Assembly: GCF_000190735.1 (NCBI RefSeq)
Contig: NC_015177.1
Location: 2,232,001-2,296,000 of the forward strand
Reading direction: 5' to 3'
Length of the DNA: 64,000 nt
Source of the DNA: Pseudopedobacter saltans DSM 12145
GTDB lineage: Bacteria; Bacteroidota; Bacteroidia; Sphingobacteriales; Sphingobacteriaceae
Below the pieces are notes generated by a model. It had not been told where the DNA came from, did not search any database, and saw only the letters and a list, made by a program, of their open reading frames with translations. Position numbers and translations under genes: made by a program. Below, piece by piece: positions 46,740-56,764 of the stretch. The first letter of the stretch is position 1. Every line of letters begins with the position of its first letter.

Positions 46740-48209
46740 CTAAAAAAACTTAACAACAGACGGAAAAATTCCCAATAAGATTATTAAAATGGCAAATGCA
46801 ACGGGCAAAAAGACCAGCTTCCTATTATACCAGTTTATGGACTGTTCTTCGCCTTCTCTTAAAAAGAGGTTAAGTGGTATTTTAAAATAATAGAAAAGTG
46901 AAATTACAGTAGTTATTACTGCTACAATTAGCAACCAGGTTCCGTATGGTGCTATCTGCGGTTGATTAATAAGTTCTGAGAATAAAATAAATTTTGCTAT
47001 AAACCCTCCGGTTGGAGGTAATCCAATTAAGGAAACCAGAAATATAATCAAAACCGTGGAAGCCAATACAGTTGCTTTTCCTAAACCTTTGATGCTCTGT
47101 AAAGAAAGTGCGTCATATTTTTCTTCGTAATGGTAAAGCACCAGGAACGCTCCAATATTGGTTACAATATATACCAATAAATAGAAAAACAGGGAGTGGA
47201 ATACATCTGTTTCCGGCAATACAAAAATCATTAGCATGAAACCCGTATGACCGATGGCAGAATATGCCAACAGACGTTTCAAATCATTTTGGAAGACGGC
47301 AAGAACATTTCCTGCCAGCAAAGACAAAATTGCCAAAGCAAATATAACCTGCAGGTAAATTTCTCCTACCAGATGAAATTGATTGTTGATACTATATAAC
47401 CATCCGAAAACCGCAACTTTTGGTACCGTCGACAGGAAAGATGTCACCGAAGTTGGGGCAGCTTGATAAACATCCGGTGTCCAGAAATGAAATGGAGCCG
47501 CAGACAGTTTAAAACCTATTCCCACTACAAAAAATATAATGATAAGATTTTTGGCTATAGGGGGCACCTCATTAAGTCCGTTAAAAACGCTTCCGTCCAA
47601 AAGGTTAAGAGATCCGCTAAATCCATAAATAAATGAAATACCGTAAAGCATAATCGCAGAAGAAGTAACACCAAACAACATGTATTTCATTCCAGCTTCC
47701 ATTTGCTGGCTTTTTTCAGCAGTGTAAGAGACCATAATGTATGATCCCAAAGAGAGCATTTCAATTGCAATAAATACAATTAACAAATTGGCTGACGTTA
47801 CTAAAATCAGCATAGCCAAAATAGTAGCTATAAATACCGAAAAAAAATCGTTAACACCTTTAGCATGCCCCAGGATTCTTTTATCATTATTAAAAAAAAC
47901 AGCTGAAAAAACAGCTCCTATTAAAATCAGGATTTTAAAAAGAATACCTTTTTTGGTCAAAACCAACATATCAGCAAACAAAGCAATCCCGTCTGATCCT
48001 ACCCTGGCAAATTGAGCTATTGAAAAACAAATTCCCAGAATAAAGGTCAATAAGGATATAAAGAAAACCAGCTTTTCAGATCTCTTTACAAACAAATCCA
48101 GGACAATTACCACTAGAAACCCGGCTACCAATATAAACTCGGGAGCTAAAAAAGGTATCGAATCAACGATATTCTGTATGGAACCTGATATGTTAAAATT
48201 CTCTATCAT
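46740..48209 (-). CDS. nuoN: NADH-quinone oxidoreductase subunit N
   Basis: A 489-residue polytopic membrane protein, one of the three antiporter-like proton-pumping subunits of complex I. About 14 helices are visible, with conserved charged helices such as AAPFHFWTPDVYQAAPTSV and NVLAVFQNDLKRLLAYSAIG. It is the last gene of the nuoH-N operon, 3 bp after nuoM. Confidence 0.96.
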   Translation of the reverse strand: MIENFNISGSIQNIVDSIPFLAPEFILVAGFLVVIVLDLFVKRSEKLVFFISLLTFILGICFSIAQFARVGSDGIALFADMLVLTKKGILFKILILIGAVFSAVFFNNDKRILGHAKGVNDFFSVFIATILAMLILVTSANLLIVFIAIEMLSLGSYIMVSYTAEKSQQMEAGMKYMLFGVTSSAIMLYGISFIYGFSGSLNLLDGSVFNGLNEVPPIAKNLIIIFFVVGIGFKLSAAPFHFWTPDVYQAAPTSVTSFLSTVPKVAVFGWLYSINNQFHLVGEIYLQVIFALAILSLLAGNVLAVFQNDLKRLLAYSAIGHTGFMLMIFVLPETDVFHSLFFYLLVYIVTNIGAFLVLYHYEEKYDALSLQSIKGLGKATVLASTVLIIFLVSLIGLPPTGGFIAKFILFSELINQPQIAPYGTWLLIVAVITTVISLFYYFKIPLNLFLREGEEQSINWYNRKLVFLPVAFAILIILLGIFPSVVKFF

Positions 48210-48212
48210 TAT

Positions 48213-49802
48213 CTATTTAAACAGCGTTATAAATTGGTTTACCGATGCATTAATTACATCAAAAACCAACGATGGCATTATTCCCAAAACCAATGCTAAA
48301 ATAGCCAAGGGTGTAAAAGTCAGGATTTCTCTTGCATTCAAATCCTTTAATGCGCTTAACCAAGATTCTTCTTTTAAACGTAATGTTCCAAAAAACATTC
48401 TTTGCAAAGTCCACAACAAATAAGCCGCTCCCAACAAAATCCCCAAAGCTCCGCCAATAGCCATCCAGCGTGGAATAAATCCGTTAATGCTTTCTGATTT
48501 GAAAGCCCCTATCAATGTAAATATTTCAGAGATAAAAGCAGAGAATCCAGGCAAACCCAAAGAAGCAAAGAATGCAATTGTCACAAAGAATGTCAATTTC
48601 GGCATATGCGATGCTAAGCCTCTGAAATTATAAATATACCTGTCGTGTACCCGGCCATAGATTACGCCTACAGCATAGAACATCATCACAGAAAGAAATC
48701 CGTGAGAAATCATCTGCAACATTGCTCCGCTAATTCCTTCGGGAGTCATAGAGGCCAATCCCAATAATACGAATCCCATATGGGAAACCGAAGAATAGGC
48801 TATCAGACGTTTTAAATCCGCCTGGGCCAATGCAACCATAGCTCCGTATAAAATCGATATCACGCCTAAAAGTCCTACATAAAAAGATAAATCTGTCGCA
48901 ACTTCAGGGAAAATGCTATAGGCGATTCTTATAATTCCGTAACCTCCCACTTTCAAAAGAATCCCCGCCAGGATAATAGAAATTGGTGTTGGCGCTTCAA
49001 CGTGTGCATCGGGTAACCAGGTATGAAATGGAAAAACAGGTACTTTTATGGCGAAGGCAATAAATACGACAATGAAAGCCAGTGTCCTTGCCGGAATCCC
49101 TAAAATATCGGTATTAGATAACACGGAGAATATAGAATCCGGAAGATAATTTGCAGGATTCATCATATGCACCATGTTGAAAGTATGATTTCCTGAAACC
49201 GGGTCTACCACAGAAAAATACAGTCCTGCAATGACCAAAAGCATAAATACCGAACCGATTAAGGTGTACAGGAAAAATTTGATTGCCGCATACTCTCTTC
49301 TTGGCCCGCCCCACATTCCTATCAGAAAGTATAAAGGCAATAGCATAAGCTCGTAAAAAACGTAGAATAAAAAGATATCTAAAGCACAAAAAACTCCTAT
49401 TGTTGCAGTGTTTAACAGCATCAATAAAGCGAAATATCCTTTTTTATTCGTTGTAATTTCCCATGATGATAAACTGGCTATCAGCATTACCAAAGCTGTC
49501 AGCCAAACCAGGGTAATTGAAAAACCATCCACACCTATAAAATAGTCAATCTGTAATGTTCCAAAACTACCGGCATTTAACCTGATCCATTCCAGACTTT
49601 CTGTAAACTGATATCCGGATAACTGATCGACACCCGCCTGCCCTGTCTTAAAATTAAAATACAGGTAGCTTGACAATATCAATTGAAAAGCAGAAACCGC
49701 TACAGAAATATATTTAAAATTCTTATCTAATTTAGAGGGCAAAATCATAATGATGATGCCAACCAGTAATGGAATAAAAATTAATAATGATAATAAACCC
49801 AT
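48213..49802 (-). CDS. nuoM: NADH-quinone oxidoreductase subunit M
   Basis: A 529-residue antiporter-like proton-pumping subunit of complex I. Key conserved segments are FYVFYELMLLPLYFLIGMWG, with the essential Glu in helix 5, and KVPVFPFHTWLPDAHVEAPT, followed by ALAQADLKRLIAYSSVSHMG. It lies between nuoL and nuoN with 1-3 bp gaps. Confidence 0.97.
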   Translation of the reverse strand: MGLLSLLIFIPLLVGIIIMILPSKLDKNFKYISVAVSAFQLILSSYLYFNFKTGQAGVDQLSGYQFTESLEWIRLNAGSFGTLQIDYFIGVDGFSITLVWLTALVMLIASLSSWEITTNKKGYFALLMLLNTATIGVFCALDIFLFYVFYELMLLPLYFLIGMWGGPRREYAAIKFFLYTLIGSVFMLLVIAGLYFSVVDPVSGNHTFNMVHMMNPANYLPDSIFSVLSNTDILGIPARTLAFIVVFIAFAIKVPVFPFHTWLPDAHVEAPTPISIILAGILLKVGGYGIIRIAYSIFPEVATDLSFYVGLLGVISILYGAMVALAQADLKRLIAYSSVSHMGFVLLGLASMTPEGISGAMLQMISHGFLSVMMFYAVGVIYGRVHDRYIYNFRGLASHMPKLTFFVTIAFFASLGLPGFSAFISEIFTLIGAFKSESINGFIPRWMAIGGALGILLGAAYLLWTLQRMFFGTLRLKEESWLSALKDLNAREILTFTPLAILALVLGIMPSLVFDVINASVNQFITLFK

Positions 49803-49803
49803 T

Positions 49804-51864
49804 TTAAAATATCATTTGAAAAATGAAGAACGACAAAAAGATGATTAACATCCACACCACATAATGCTGAAATTTCCCATTGTGAACCGCCCTGAACCAA
49901 ATCCCTATTCTTTCTACTAATAATGCTGAGAAATTCACCAAACCGTCTACTATATTTCTATCAAACCAGTTAAATGCATATGAAATATAGACTGTAAATC
50001 TTCCTAAGAAATTCACAAATCCATCGACAAAAGTTCTGTCAAACCAATACCAGAATTTCGCCTTCCAAACTGTGGTATTCACAAAAAAGATTTGATAAAA
50101 CTCATTAAAATACCACTGATTATAAGAAAACTTGTACAACCAGGTATTTTCTGCCGATAAGGAAAACTTATTTTGCGCATACAATTTATATGCTGCAAAA
50201 ATCAGCAGTAAACTTAGTATGTTAATGTAAATCGGTACTAAAAGGTGAAAAGTAGCATTGCCACTCTCGTGATTATTTGCTGCGAATGCATGGTATATCC
50301 AAGATTTTTCCAGATTCAATGGAGAAAGGGAAAAAATCAAGCCGATACAGAAAACAGCTAAAATGACAACCGGAACTTTCATCCAGTTGGATGGATCATG
50401 TATTTTATTTAAATCAATATTGGTATTGATGATCTTTGGCAACCTGAACTCTCCATAAAACACCTTAAAAATAAGCCTGAAGATATAGAAAGTTGTACAC
50501 CAGGAAGCTATTGAGATAAAGATTGGAAATATCCAATAAATTCCACCTTTAGCATCGCTCCAATCAAACACACTCAATAAAATAGCGTCTTTTGATAAAT
50601 AACCGGATGTAAAAGGCAGACCTGACAGTGCTAAAGCTGCAATTAAAAATACTGCGAATGTAATCGGTAAGCGCTTTTTTAATCCGCCCATGTTCAACAT
50701 ATCCTGCGGATCAAAATCTACAGCGTATTTATCTTTCAGATGCTGCATTTCATGAATAACAATACCAGCACCAAGGAAAAGTAAACATTTGAAAAACGCA
50801 TGAGTCACTAAATGAAATATTGCGGAAGCGCTGTTGCCAACGCCAATCGCCAAAATCATAAAACCCAATTGCGAAATCGTAGAGAATGCAAGCACTCGTT
50901 TAATATCGTTTTGGGTAAGGCCTATAGTAGCGGCCATAAAAGCGGTAAATAAGCCAATAGATGCTATCACTGTTAACACAGTACTATTAAACAACGGTTC
51001 TATTCTCACTAACAAAAAAACACCCGCTGCAACCATTGTAGCGGCATGGATCAGTGAAGAAACTGCTGTTGGTCCCTCCATTGCGTCAGGCAACCATGTA
51101 TGTAAGGGAAACTGCGCAGATTTCGCAATTGCTCCCGCGAAAAAACAAAGTCCGGCTATGGTTAGCCAATAATCCGGCATAGTTGAAAAAGGTGTCACCC
51201 AATTTCCCTGATGGATAAATGACGATGAGATTAGGTTTCCAGTACCAAAAATGGCGTCGATATCTAACGTTCGGAATTGGCTATATACAATCAGTAAACC
51301 CACCAGAAAACCTACGTCTCCGATACGGTTCATAATAAAAGCCTTTTTACTTGCTTTTGCTGCACTTTCACGAGTAAACCAAAAACCAATTAACAAATAA
51401 GACGCAAAACCAACCAATTCCCAAAAAGCGTAAACCAGAAACAGATTATCTGCAACTACCAAAGCCAGCATCGCAAAACAGAATAAGCTTAAATAGGCAA
51501 AATATTTTGGCTTATCATTGTCATGCCGCATGTATTCTATCGAGTAGATATTTACCAGTAACGCGATAAAACTTACCAGTAAAAGCATGATAACCGTAAG
51601 GTTATTGACTAGTATACCTACATTTATCCGAAAACCTGAAAAATCTATCCATGGAAAGGAAAAATGATAAGCAGAACCCGAATTCCAAACAGCTAAAAAA
51701 ACAAGTATGGAGCTTAAAAAACTGAATGAAATACCCAGTATAGAAATAAAAGATGCGGCTTTTTTAAATATGAAAGCCAACACAAAAGATAGCAACGGTG
51801 CTAAGCAGGCTACAACTGTAGCATATATCATCTGGCTTTCAGAAATATGTAATATAGCGCCCAT
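49804..51864 (-). CDS. nuoL: NADH-quinone oxidoreductase subunit L
   Basis: A 686-residue antiporter-like subunit, the distal proton pump of complex I with the long amphipathic lateral helix at its C-terminus. Conserved stretches include LFLVYAFWELVGFASYLLIG, SAQFPLHTWLPDAMEGPTAV and GLTQNDIKRVLAFSTISQLG. Three similar short motifs near the end (YWFDRTFVDGFVNF, FNWFDRNIVDGLVNF) form a tandem repeat, common in this clade. It is in the operon order K-L-M-N. Confidence 0.97.
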   Translation of the reverse strand: MGAILHISESQMIYATVVACLAPLLSFVLAFIFKKAASFISILGISFSFLSSILVFLAVWNSGSAYHFSFPWIDFSGFRINVGILVNNLTVIMLLLVSFIALLVNIYSIEYMRHDNDKPKYFAYLSLFCFAMLALVVADNLFLVYAFWELVGFASYLLIGFWFTRESAAKASKKAFIMNRIGDVGFLVGLLIVYSQFRTLDIDAIFGTGNLISSSFIHQGNWVTPFSTMPDYWLTIAGLCFFAGAIAKSAQFPLHTWLPDAMEGPTAVSSLIHAATMVAAGVFLLVRIEPLFNSTVLTVIASIGLFTAFMAATIGLTQNDIKRVLAFSTISQLGFMILAIGVGNSASAIFHLVTHAFFKCLLFLGAGIVIHEMQHLKDKYAVDFDPQDMLNMGGLKKRLPITFAVFLIAALALSGLPFTSGYLSKDAILLSVFDWSDAKGGIYWIFPIFISIASWCTTFYIFRLIFKVFYGEFRLPKIINTNIDLNKIHDPSNWMKVPVVILAVFCIGLIFSLSPLNLEKSWIYHAFAANNHESGNATFHLLVPIYINILSLLLIFAAYKLYAQNKFSLSAENTWLYKFSYNQWYFNEFYQIFFVNTTVWKAKFWYWFDRTFVDGFVNFLGRFTVYISYAFNWFDRNIVDGLVNFSALLVERIGIWFRAVHNGKFQHYVVWMLIIFLSFFIFQMIF

Positions 51865-51865
51865 C

Positions 51866-52171
51866 TTATCCTCTTAGAGTATTCGCATCGTTAGGATCGA
51901 TACTTTTTACCCTGTTATAAAAATTTAATATAATAACCAAACCTACCGCTACAGATGCCGCTGCCAGTACAATTATAAATAATGCAAATAATTGCCCGGT
52001 ATTGTCTATTCTGTCATATTTTCCAAACGCTACCAGATTAAGTATAGATGAATTCAGCATCAGTTCTATCCCTATTAAAACCTGTATGGCATTCTTTCTG
52101 GTTATAACTGCATATATCCCGAAAGAAAACAAAACAGCTCCTACAACAAGAAAGTGATATAACGTAATCAT
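51866..52171 (-). CDS. nuoK: NADH-quinone oxidoreductase subunit K
   Basis: A 101-residue membrane subunit with three helices. The two buried glutamates needed for proton transfer are visible in the IQVLIGIELMLNS helix and near it. I chose the ATG at 52171, whose TG also form the nuoJ stop (ATGA overlap); starting further upstream would add 21 residues coded within nuoJ. Confidence 0.95.
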   Translation of the reverse strand: MITLYHFLVVGAVLFSFGIYAVITRKNAIQVLIGIELMLNSSILNLVAFGKYDRIDNTGQLFALFIIVLAAASVAVGLVIILNFYNRVKSIDPNDANTLRG

Positions 52172-52710
52172 AAGTTCGACTCCTTTCTGGCTAAATGCGC
52201 GGCTCCAATCAGAACCATCATTAAAAGAACACAAATCAACTCGAAGGGTAAAAGGAAACCAGTCATTAAGTTAATCCCTATATTACTGATATTCTCGTCC
52301 GATGGTAGTTTCACATTATCAGTTGCAATTGCCGACTGTATCCAACTTAGTGAGTTAAAGTCTATCTGAAATATGGTATAAATTAAGATAGCAAAAACAG
52401 ATAAACTTAATATAGCTCCTGGCAATCTGTTTTCGGATAGTTTTTGCTTGGTCAAACCATCTAACCCCTGTAAGGATTTTTTTGAAGACAGCATAAATAC
52501 AAATAGCAACATCACCAATACTCCACCAACATAAATTACGATTTGTGTAAGTGCCACAAAATCAGCCAAAGCAAAAATGTACAAACCTGCAGATGCAAAT
52601 AACGTGACGAAGAACATAAAAACGGAACGCACCAAATTTTGACTGGTTACCACGTAACAAGCACTCAAAATGGCGATACCCGCTAATAGATAAAATAAAA
52701 TTTGCTCCAT
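52168..52710 (-). CDS. nuoJ: NADH-quinone oxidoreductase subunit J
   Basis: A 180-residue membrane subunit with five helices. The second and third helices hold the conserved ALADFVALTQIVIYVGGVLV segment. The stop overlaps the nuoK start by four bases, and nuoI ends 3 bp upstream. Confidence 0.95.
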   Translation of the reverse strand: MEQILFYLLAGIAILSACYVVTSQNLVRSVFMFFVTLFASAGLYIFALADFVALTQIVIYVGGVLVMLLFVFMLSSKKSLQGLDGLTKQKLSENRLPGAILSLSVFAILIYTIFQIDFNSLSWIQSAIATDNVKLPSDENISNIGINLMTGFLLPFELICVLLMMVLIGAAHLARKESNL

Positions 52711-52713
52711 TAA

Positions 52714-53298
52714 TTATTCTTCTTTCTGTTTGGATGCAGCTAATTTTGCTGCCTTTCTTTCTTCCAATTGTTTGTCTAACTCCTGACGTTTTAGCTCTGC
52801 TTCTTCTTCCGTCATCGTAGAAAATTTATAATTTAATTCCGTTATGCTCGGAAAACTTCTGTCGTACTGATTAGTCATAGTTATACATTCCGTAGGGCAT
52901 ACAGTTGTACATAATCCGCAATACATACATTTAGCCATGTCAATATCAAACTTGGCAGCGTATAGTCTTTTTACAGATCCGTCCGAAGTTTTACCAATCG
53001 CCTCCGTTGCTTTAATGGATTCTATTTCTATACAATCAACTGGGCATATTTTGGCACATAGGTCGCAAACGATACAATCATCTATTTCTACATGCAGCTG
53101 GTATCTCCCTACTTCGGGAATTGGCAATTTCTGATGTGGATACTGAAGTGTCACGATACCCGCCTGCTCCTCAAAATAATTGGGATCTTCTATCCCTTTT
53201 ATTTTCTTTGACTTAAAAGCTCCTATCAGATGTTTAAATGTGATAGTTAAGCCCTTCCACGAAGTCTTTAATCCGTCATATGCTTTCTTAATTATCAT
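52714..53298 (-). CDS. nuoI: NADH-quinone oxidoreductase subunit I (2 x 4Fe-4S)
   Basis: A 194-residue peripheral subunit carrying two [4Fe-4S] clusters (N6a/N6b). Both ferredoxin motifs are complete: CIVCDLCAKICPVDCIEI and CMYCGLCTTVCPTECITM. The Lys/Glu-rich tail after residue 170 is longer than in E. coli. It follows nuoH after 1 bp. Confidence 0.96.
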   Translation of the reverse strand: MIIKKAYDGLKTSWKGLTITFKHLIGAFKSKKIKGIEDPNYFEEQAGIVTLQYPHQKLPIPEVGRYQLHVEIDDCIVCDLCAKICPVDCIEIESIKATEAIGKTSDGSVKRLYAAKFDIDMAKCMYCGLCTTVCPTECITMTNQYDRSFPSITELNYKFSTMTEEEAELKRQELDKQLEERKAAKLAASKQKEE

Positions 53299-53299
53299 A

Positions 53300-54373
53300 T
53301 TAAAACAGTAAAAGCCTCCACAATCCAGATATCACCAAACATGCAAATGCCAGAGGAGTAAGTATTTTCCAGCAAAATCCCATTAACTGATCAACTCTGA
53401 ATCTCGGTAATGTCCATCTTACCCACATTTGAGCAGCAACCAATAAAAGGGTTTTAAGTAAAATCCAAAAAATTCCCCAAACCATCCCTGTGGTATAATC
53501 TGCTAATTTTATATCTCCAATATTAGGCAACGGTGTATTCCAGGCTCCTAAAAACAAGGTCGCTCCCAGCATAGAAACCAAAAACATCATAGCATATTCT
53601 GCTAGAAAAATAAAGGCAAAACCTACACTTGAATATTCCGTATGGAAACCTGCTACCAATTCCGATTCAGCCTCGGGAATATCAAAAGGAGCCCTGTTAC
53701 ATTCTGCAAGCGAAGCGATGAAATAAATAACAAAAGCCACAATTAAATGCGGAGCCTGAAAAATATTCCATGCTAAAATCCCCCCTATTTCCGAAACATC
53801 CCAAACCCCTAAAAACTTGGCTGTATGTTCGGTCAACACCCCCTGATTTGCTCCTATTAGCTGCAAATCCAAGCTCTGAGAAATCATTACCGCTGAAATA
53901 ATAGCGAAACCAATAGGTATTTCGTAAGAAACTATTTGCGCGACAGATCTTACAGCACCCAATAAGCTGTATTTATTATTGGAACCCCATCCCGCCATTA
54001 ATATCCCAAGTGCTTCTATTGAAACTATTGCAAACACATAGAATACACCTATATTGCTTGCCATAGGTACCAGATTTGGTGCCCAGGGCATGGCAACGAA
54101 ACCCAGGAAAACAGCAACAAAAATGATGATTGGTGCCGCAACAAAGAGTATTTTATCTACTGCGGTTGGATAAATAGACTCCTTTTGAATGAGCTTTAAG
54201 ATATCAGCTATTGTTTGTAGCAAGCCGAACTTACCGGTTTCCATCGGACCTAATCTATCCTGAATAAATGCAGAAACTTTACGCTCGCCATAAACTCCGC
54301 CATATAAGGCAAAAGCGGCTATAAATGAAAATATAGCAACCGCAGCAAGTATATATGTGATGTAAAATTCCAA
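53300..54373 (-). CDS. nuoH: NADH-quinone oxidoreductase subunit H
   Basis: A 357-residue membrane subunit forming the quinone channel of complex I, with about eight helices. Conserved loops are RKVSAFIQDRLGPMETGKFG, AECNRAPFDIPEAESELVAG and VRWTLPRFRVDQLMGFCWK. It is the first of seven contiguous nuo genes (H-I-J-K-L-M-N). No nuoA-G genes occur in this window; murI lies directly upstream instead. Confidence 0.97.
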   Translation of the reverse strand: MEFYITYILAAVAIFSFIAAFALYGGVYGERKVSAFIQDRLGPMETGKFGLLQTIADILKLIQKESIYPTAVDKILFVAAPIIIFVAVFLGFVAMPWAPNLVPMASNIGVFYVFAIVSIEALGILMAGWGSNNKYSLLGAVRSVAQIVSYEIPIGFAIISAVMISQSLDLQLIGANQGVLTEHTAKFLGVWDVSEIGGILAWNIFQAPHLIVAFVIYFIASLAECNRAPFDIPEAESELVAGFHTEYSSVGFAFIFLAEYAMMFLVSMLGATLFLGAWNTPLPNIGDIKLADYTTGMVWGIFWILLKTLLLVAAQMWVRWTLPRFRVDQLMGFCWKILTPLAFACLVISGLWRLLLF

Positions 54374-54400
54374 TTCCTAGTAAATTAGTAGTCTTTTGTG

Positions 54401-54408
54401 CAAACTTA
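54401..54408 (-). promoter_or_regulatory. -7 promoter box of the nuoH-N operon
   Basis: On the minus strand TAAGTTTG matches TAnnTTTG and lies 27 bp before the nuoH start, within the 56 bp between murI and nuoH. It supports independent transcription of the nuo genes. Confidence 0.4.
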
Positions 54409-54429
54409 ATTATTTTGATGCTAAATAAG

Positions 54430-55242
54430 CTACTTAACCCAAATGTTTTTTTGAATTAATTCTATTTGGTCACCGAAAAAGATCTTCGTACTACATTCAA
54501 ACGATGGCGTTTTAAACGACACGTAAAACTCATCTTTATAGTCTAATGACTGATTATTAAGCAATTGTAATTTTTCCAATTGCAATTTAACATCATCTGC
54601 TACAATAGATGCTGTATTTAGAATATCAACCTGATTATTAAAAAAACTTTCTATCTCTCTTTTTATCAAAGGATAATGTGTACACGCCAGAATCAAAGCA
54701 TCTATATTCTGTAATTGAGGGGAAGACAGATAAGACTCAATTACCGTATGACTGATGTTATTTTCAAAAAAGCCTTCTTCTATCATGGGAGCCAGTAATG
54801 GCGTAGCCAAAGAATTGACCTGAAGCCCGAGGTTTCTCTCTTTTAACTTTCTAGCGTAAACATCTGAACTGATAGTTGCTTTGGTGCCAATTACACCTAT
54901 CTTCTGATATTGCATATCGTCTGTTACGTAGTGTACAACAGGATCAATTACATTTAAAATTGGTATTCTATCACCCATAAACTGCACCAAATCATCATAA
55001 GCTAAAGACGAAGCCGTGTTACATGCTATAACTATAACTTTGCAACCTTTTTCTTCCAGAAACTTTCCAATTTTCAAGCTGTAGTACCTGATAGCGTCCG
55101 GAGACTTATCTCCATATGGCATATGACCCGTATCTCCAAAATAAATAATCTTCTCCTTAGGTAGTACTTTTCTAATAGCATTTGCTACTGTTAATCCTCC
55201 AATTCCCGAATCAAAAATGCCTATTGGCTGCTCTGCAATCAT
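54430..55242 (-). CDS. murI: Glutamate racemase
   Basis: A 270-residue cytoplasmic enzyme making D-glutamate for peptidoglycan. Substrate and catalytic motifs are intact: GIFDSGIGGLTVANAI with the acid near residue 11, VIACNTASSLAYDDL with the first catalytic Cys, and ALILACTHYPLIKREI with the second. Standard length. It is upstream of nuoH on the same strand, separated by 56 bp. Confidence 0.97.
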   Translation of the reverse strand: MIAEQPIGIFDSGIGGLTVANAIRKVLPKEKIIYFGDTGHMPYGDKSPDAIRYYSLKIGKFLEEKGCKVIVIACNTASSLAYDDLVQFMGDRIPILNVIDPVVHYVTDDMQYQKIGVIGTKATISSDVYARKLKERNLGLQVNSLATPLLAPMIEEGFFENNISHTVIESYLSSPQLQNIDALILACTHYPLIKREIESFFNNQVDILNTASIVADDVKLQLEKLQLLNNQSLDYKDEFYVSFKTPSFECSTKIFFGDQIELIQKNIWVK

Positions 55243-55354
55243 ATGCTTAAATTTTAACCGAAATTCCTATTTATTTTTGAAATCTTTATCAGAAAAAGGC
55301 AATTTGTTTTACTTGTTTTTGGTTCGGCTAATAATTAGTCATTAACTTTAATTG

Positions 55355-56764
55355 CTAAGCCTGACTGTAAAATACCTGTTGTATCTCTTTGCGATTTTTA
55401 ACATCCAGCTTTAAATAAAGATTACCAATGTGATATTTTGTGGTACTTAACGAAATGAATAATTTTTCTGAGATTTCCTGATTGGTCAGTCTATTAAAGA
55501 TACACATCAGCACTTCTGTTTCCCTTTCTGTGAGACTGTACTGCAGTTTCAGTTCCTGCATAATTTCTGTATTGCCAGTTGGTTGCTCTTTAATAGCATT
55601 TTTTTGAAAGGTATGTTCGACATTCTTAAGCTCTTCCAGCTCGCGAAGATATCTGTTCAGTTCCTCTCTGTATCTTTCATTTTCGTCCTGCAATACCCTC
55701 ACCTTATAAATAATAGCAAAGCTGATACTTATTATTTCGAGTGTACTTGCAAAGCGAATCATGTCCATCCCGAAGAATGACAGAAAGGGAGAATCGATAT
55801 AATTGTTTAAGGTATAAAAAACTGATACAAGAGCAATAAAGCCAAAACTTAATATTAAAAACCGGGCATAAACATCTTCCCTGAACATCTTTATACCATT
55901 ATATATACAAACAACAGGCAGCAAATAAAAGAGCACACTGGCCAGGTTACGAAATAGCTGTATATCTGTCCACGTGTACACCAATACTGTGCAAAAAATA
56001 GCAACAATAATAGGTATAGCTATTTGTTTAAAACGAGGTACCTTCTTTTTCAGATCCAGAAAATAATAAGCAAATATTCCGGAAAGCACAGCACAGATGG
56101 CAATATTCCAGAGTAAAAAATGAGGACTGACCCACTTGCCTTTCGTGAAAAAGTAAAACATGCCATCCTGGTAGAAAAAGATCAGAAATAAAGACAATTG
56201 CAGCAAAGAATAAAGCCAGAAACGTTTATCCCGAAAAATAAGGTAAAGCACTACGTTAAAGATAATGGACATAATAGCTAAGCCGTAGTACAGGCTATTA
56301 ACCATAAAATTAATATTCGCCTGCTTCACAAATCTCCCCGGTTCATCTACTGTAATCTCTATACGCTGAATAGGCTGCTTTTTTATGTTAAGATAATATA
56401 CGCTGTCTCTGGCTGTAAAATAAAAAACCGGATAACGTGTCTGAATTGAATGTCCTTTAATATCTATATTTCTTTGCTGCTGTATAAGCTGTCCGTCTTG
56501 TTGCAAATACATATCATAGTCAACTATCTGCATATTTGAGATTTGAAATATCACTGGACCGGGCAATAAAGACGACGGAATATTCCCTTTTATCCAGATG
56601 TTACCTTGTTTATCTTCCGCTGTCAATAACCCTTCTTTACCATAAATAGTGCTGAATTTTAAATCAGACATGATAGCAGAAAGTGTTTTATCTGCAGAGT
56701 GTGCATAAAGTTTTCCTCCCAACAAAAAAATGCAGATAAGCCAACGTATAAAGGAAAATGGCAT
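55355..56764 (-). CDS. Membrane 7TM-DISM sensor with LuxR-type DNA-binding domain
   Basis: A 469-residue regulator: signal peptide (about 1-21), an extracytoplasmic sensory region to about 150, then seven membrane helices (about 160-355, for example GLAIMSIIFNVVLYLIF and FLILSFGFIALVSVFYTL) in the 7TMR-DISM layout, a coiled coil (ENERYREELNRYLRELEELK) and a C-terminal GerE/LuxR helix-turn-helix (LTERETEVLMCIFNRLTNQ then EISEKLFISLSTTKYHIGNL). It would thus bind DNA directly from the membrane. It is divergent from a secreted GLUG protein with 260 bp between them, an obvious target candidate, although autoregulation is also possible. Confidence 0.85.
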   Translation of the reverse strand: MPFSFIRWLICIFLLGGKLYAHSADKTLSAIMSDLKFSTIYGKEGLLTAEDKQGNIWIKGNIPSSLLPGPVIFQISNMQIVDYDMYLQQDGQLIQQQRNIDIKGHSIQTRYPVFYFTARDSVYYLNIKKQPIQRIEITVDEPGRFVKQANINFMVNSLYYGLAIMSIIFNVVLYLIFRDKRFWLYSLLQLSLFLIFFYQDGMFYFFTKGKWVSPHFLLWNIAICAVLSGIFAYYFLDLKKKVPRFKQIAIPIIVAIFCTVLVYTWTDIQLFRNLASVLFYLLPVVCIYNGIKMFREDVYARFLILSFGFIALVSVFYTLNNYIDSPFLSFFGMDMIRFASTLEIISISFAIIYKVRVLQDENERYREELNRYLRELEELKNVEHTFQKNAIKEQPTGNTEIMQELKLQYSLTERETEVLMCIFNRLTNQEISEKLFISLSTTKYHIGNLYLKLDVKNRKEIQQVFYSQA

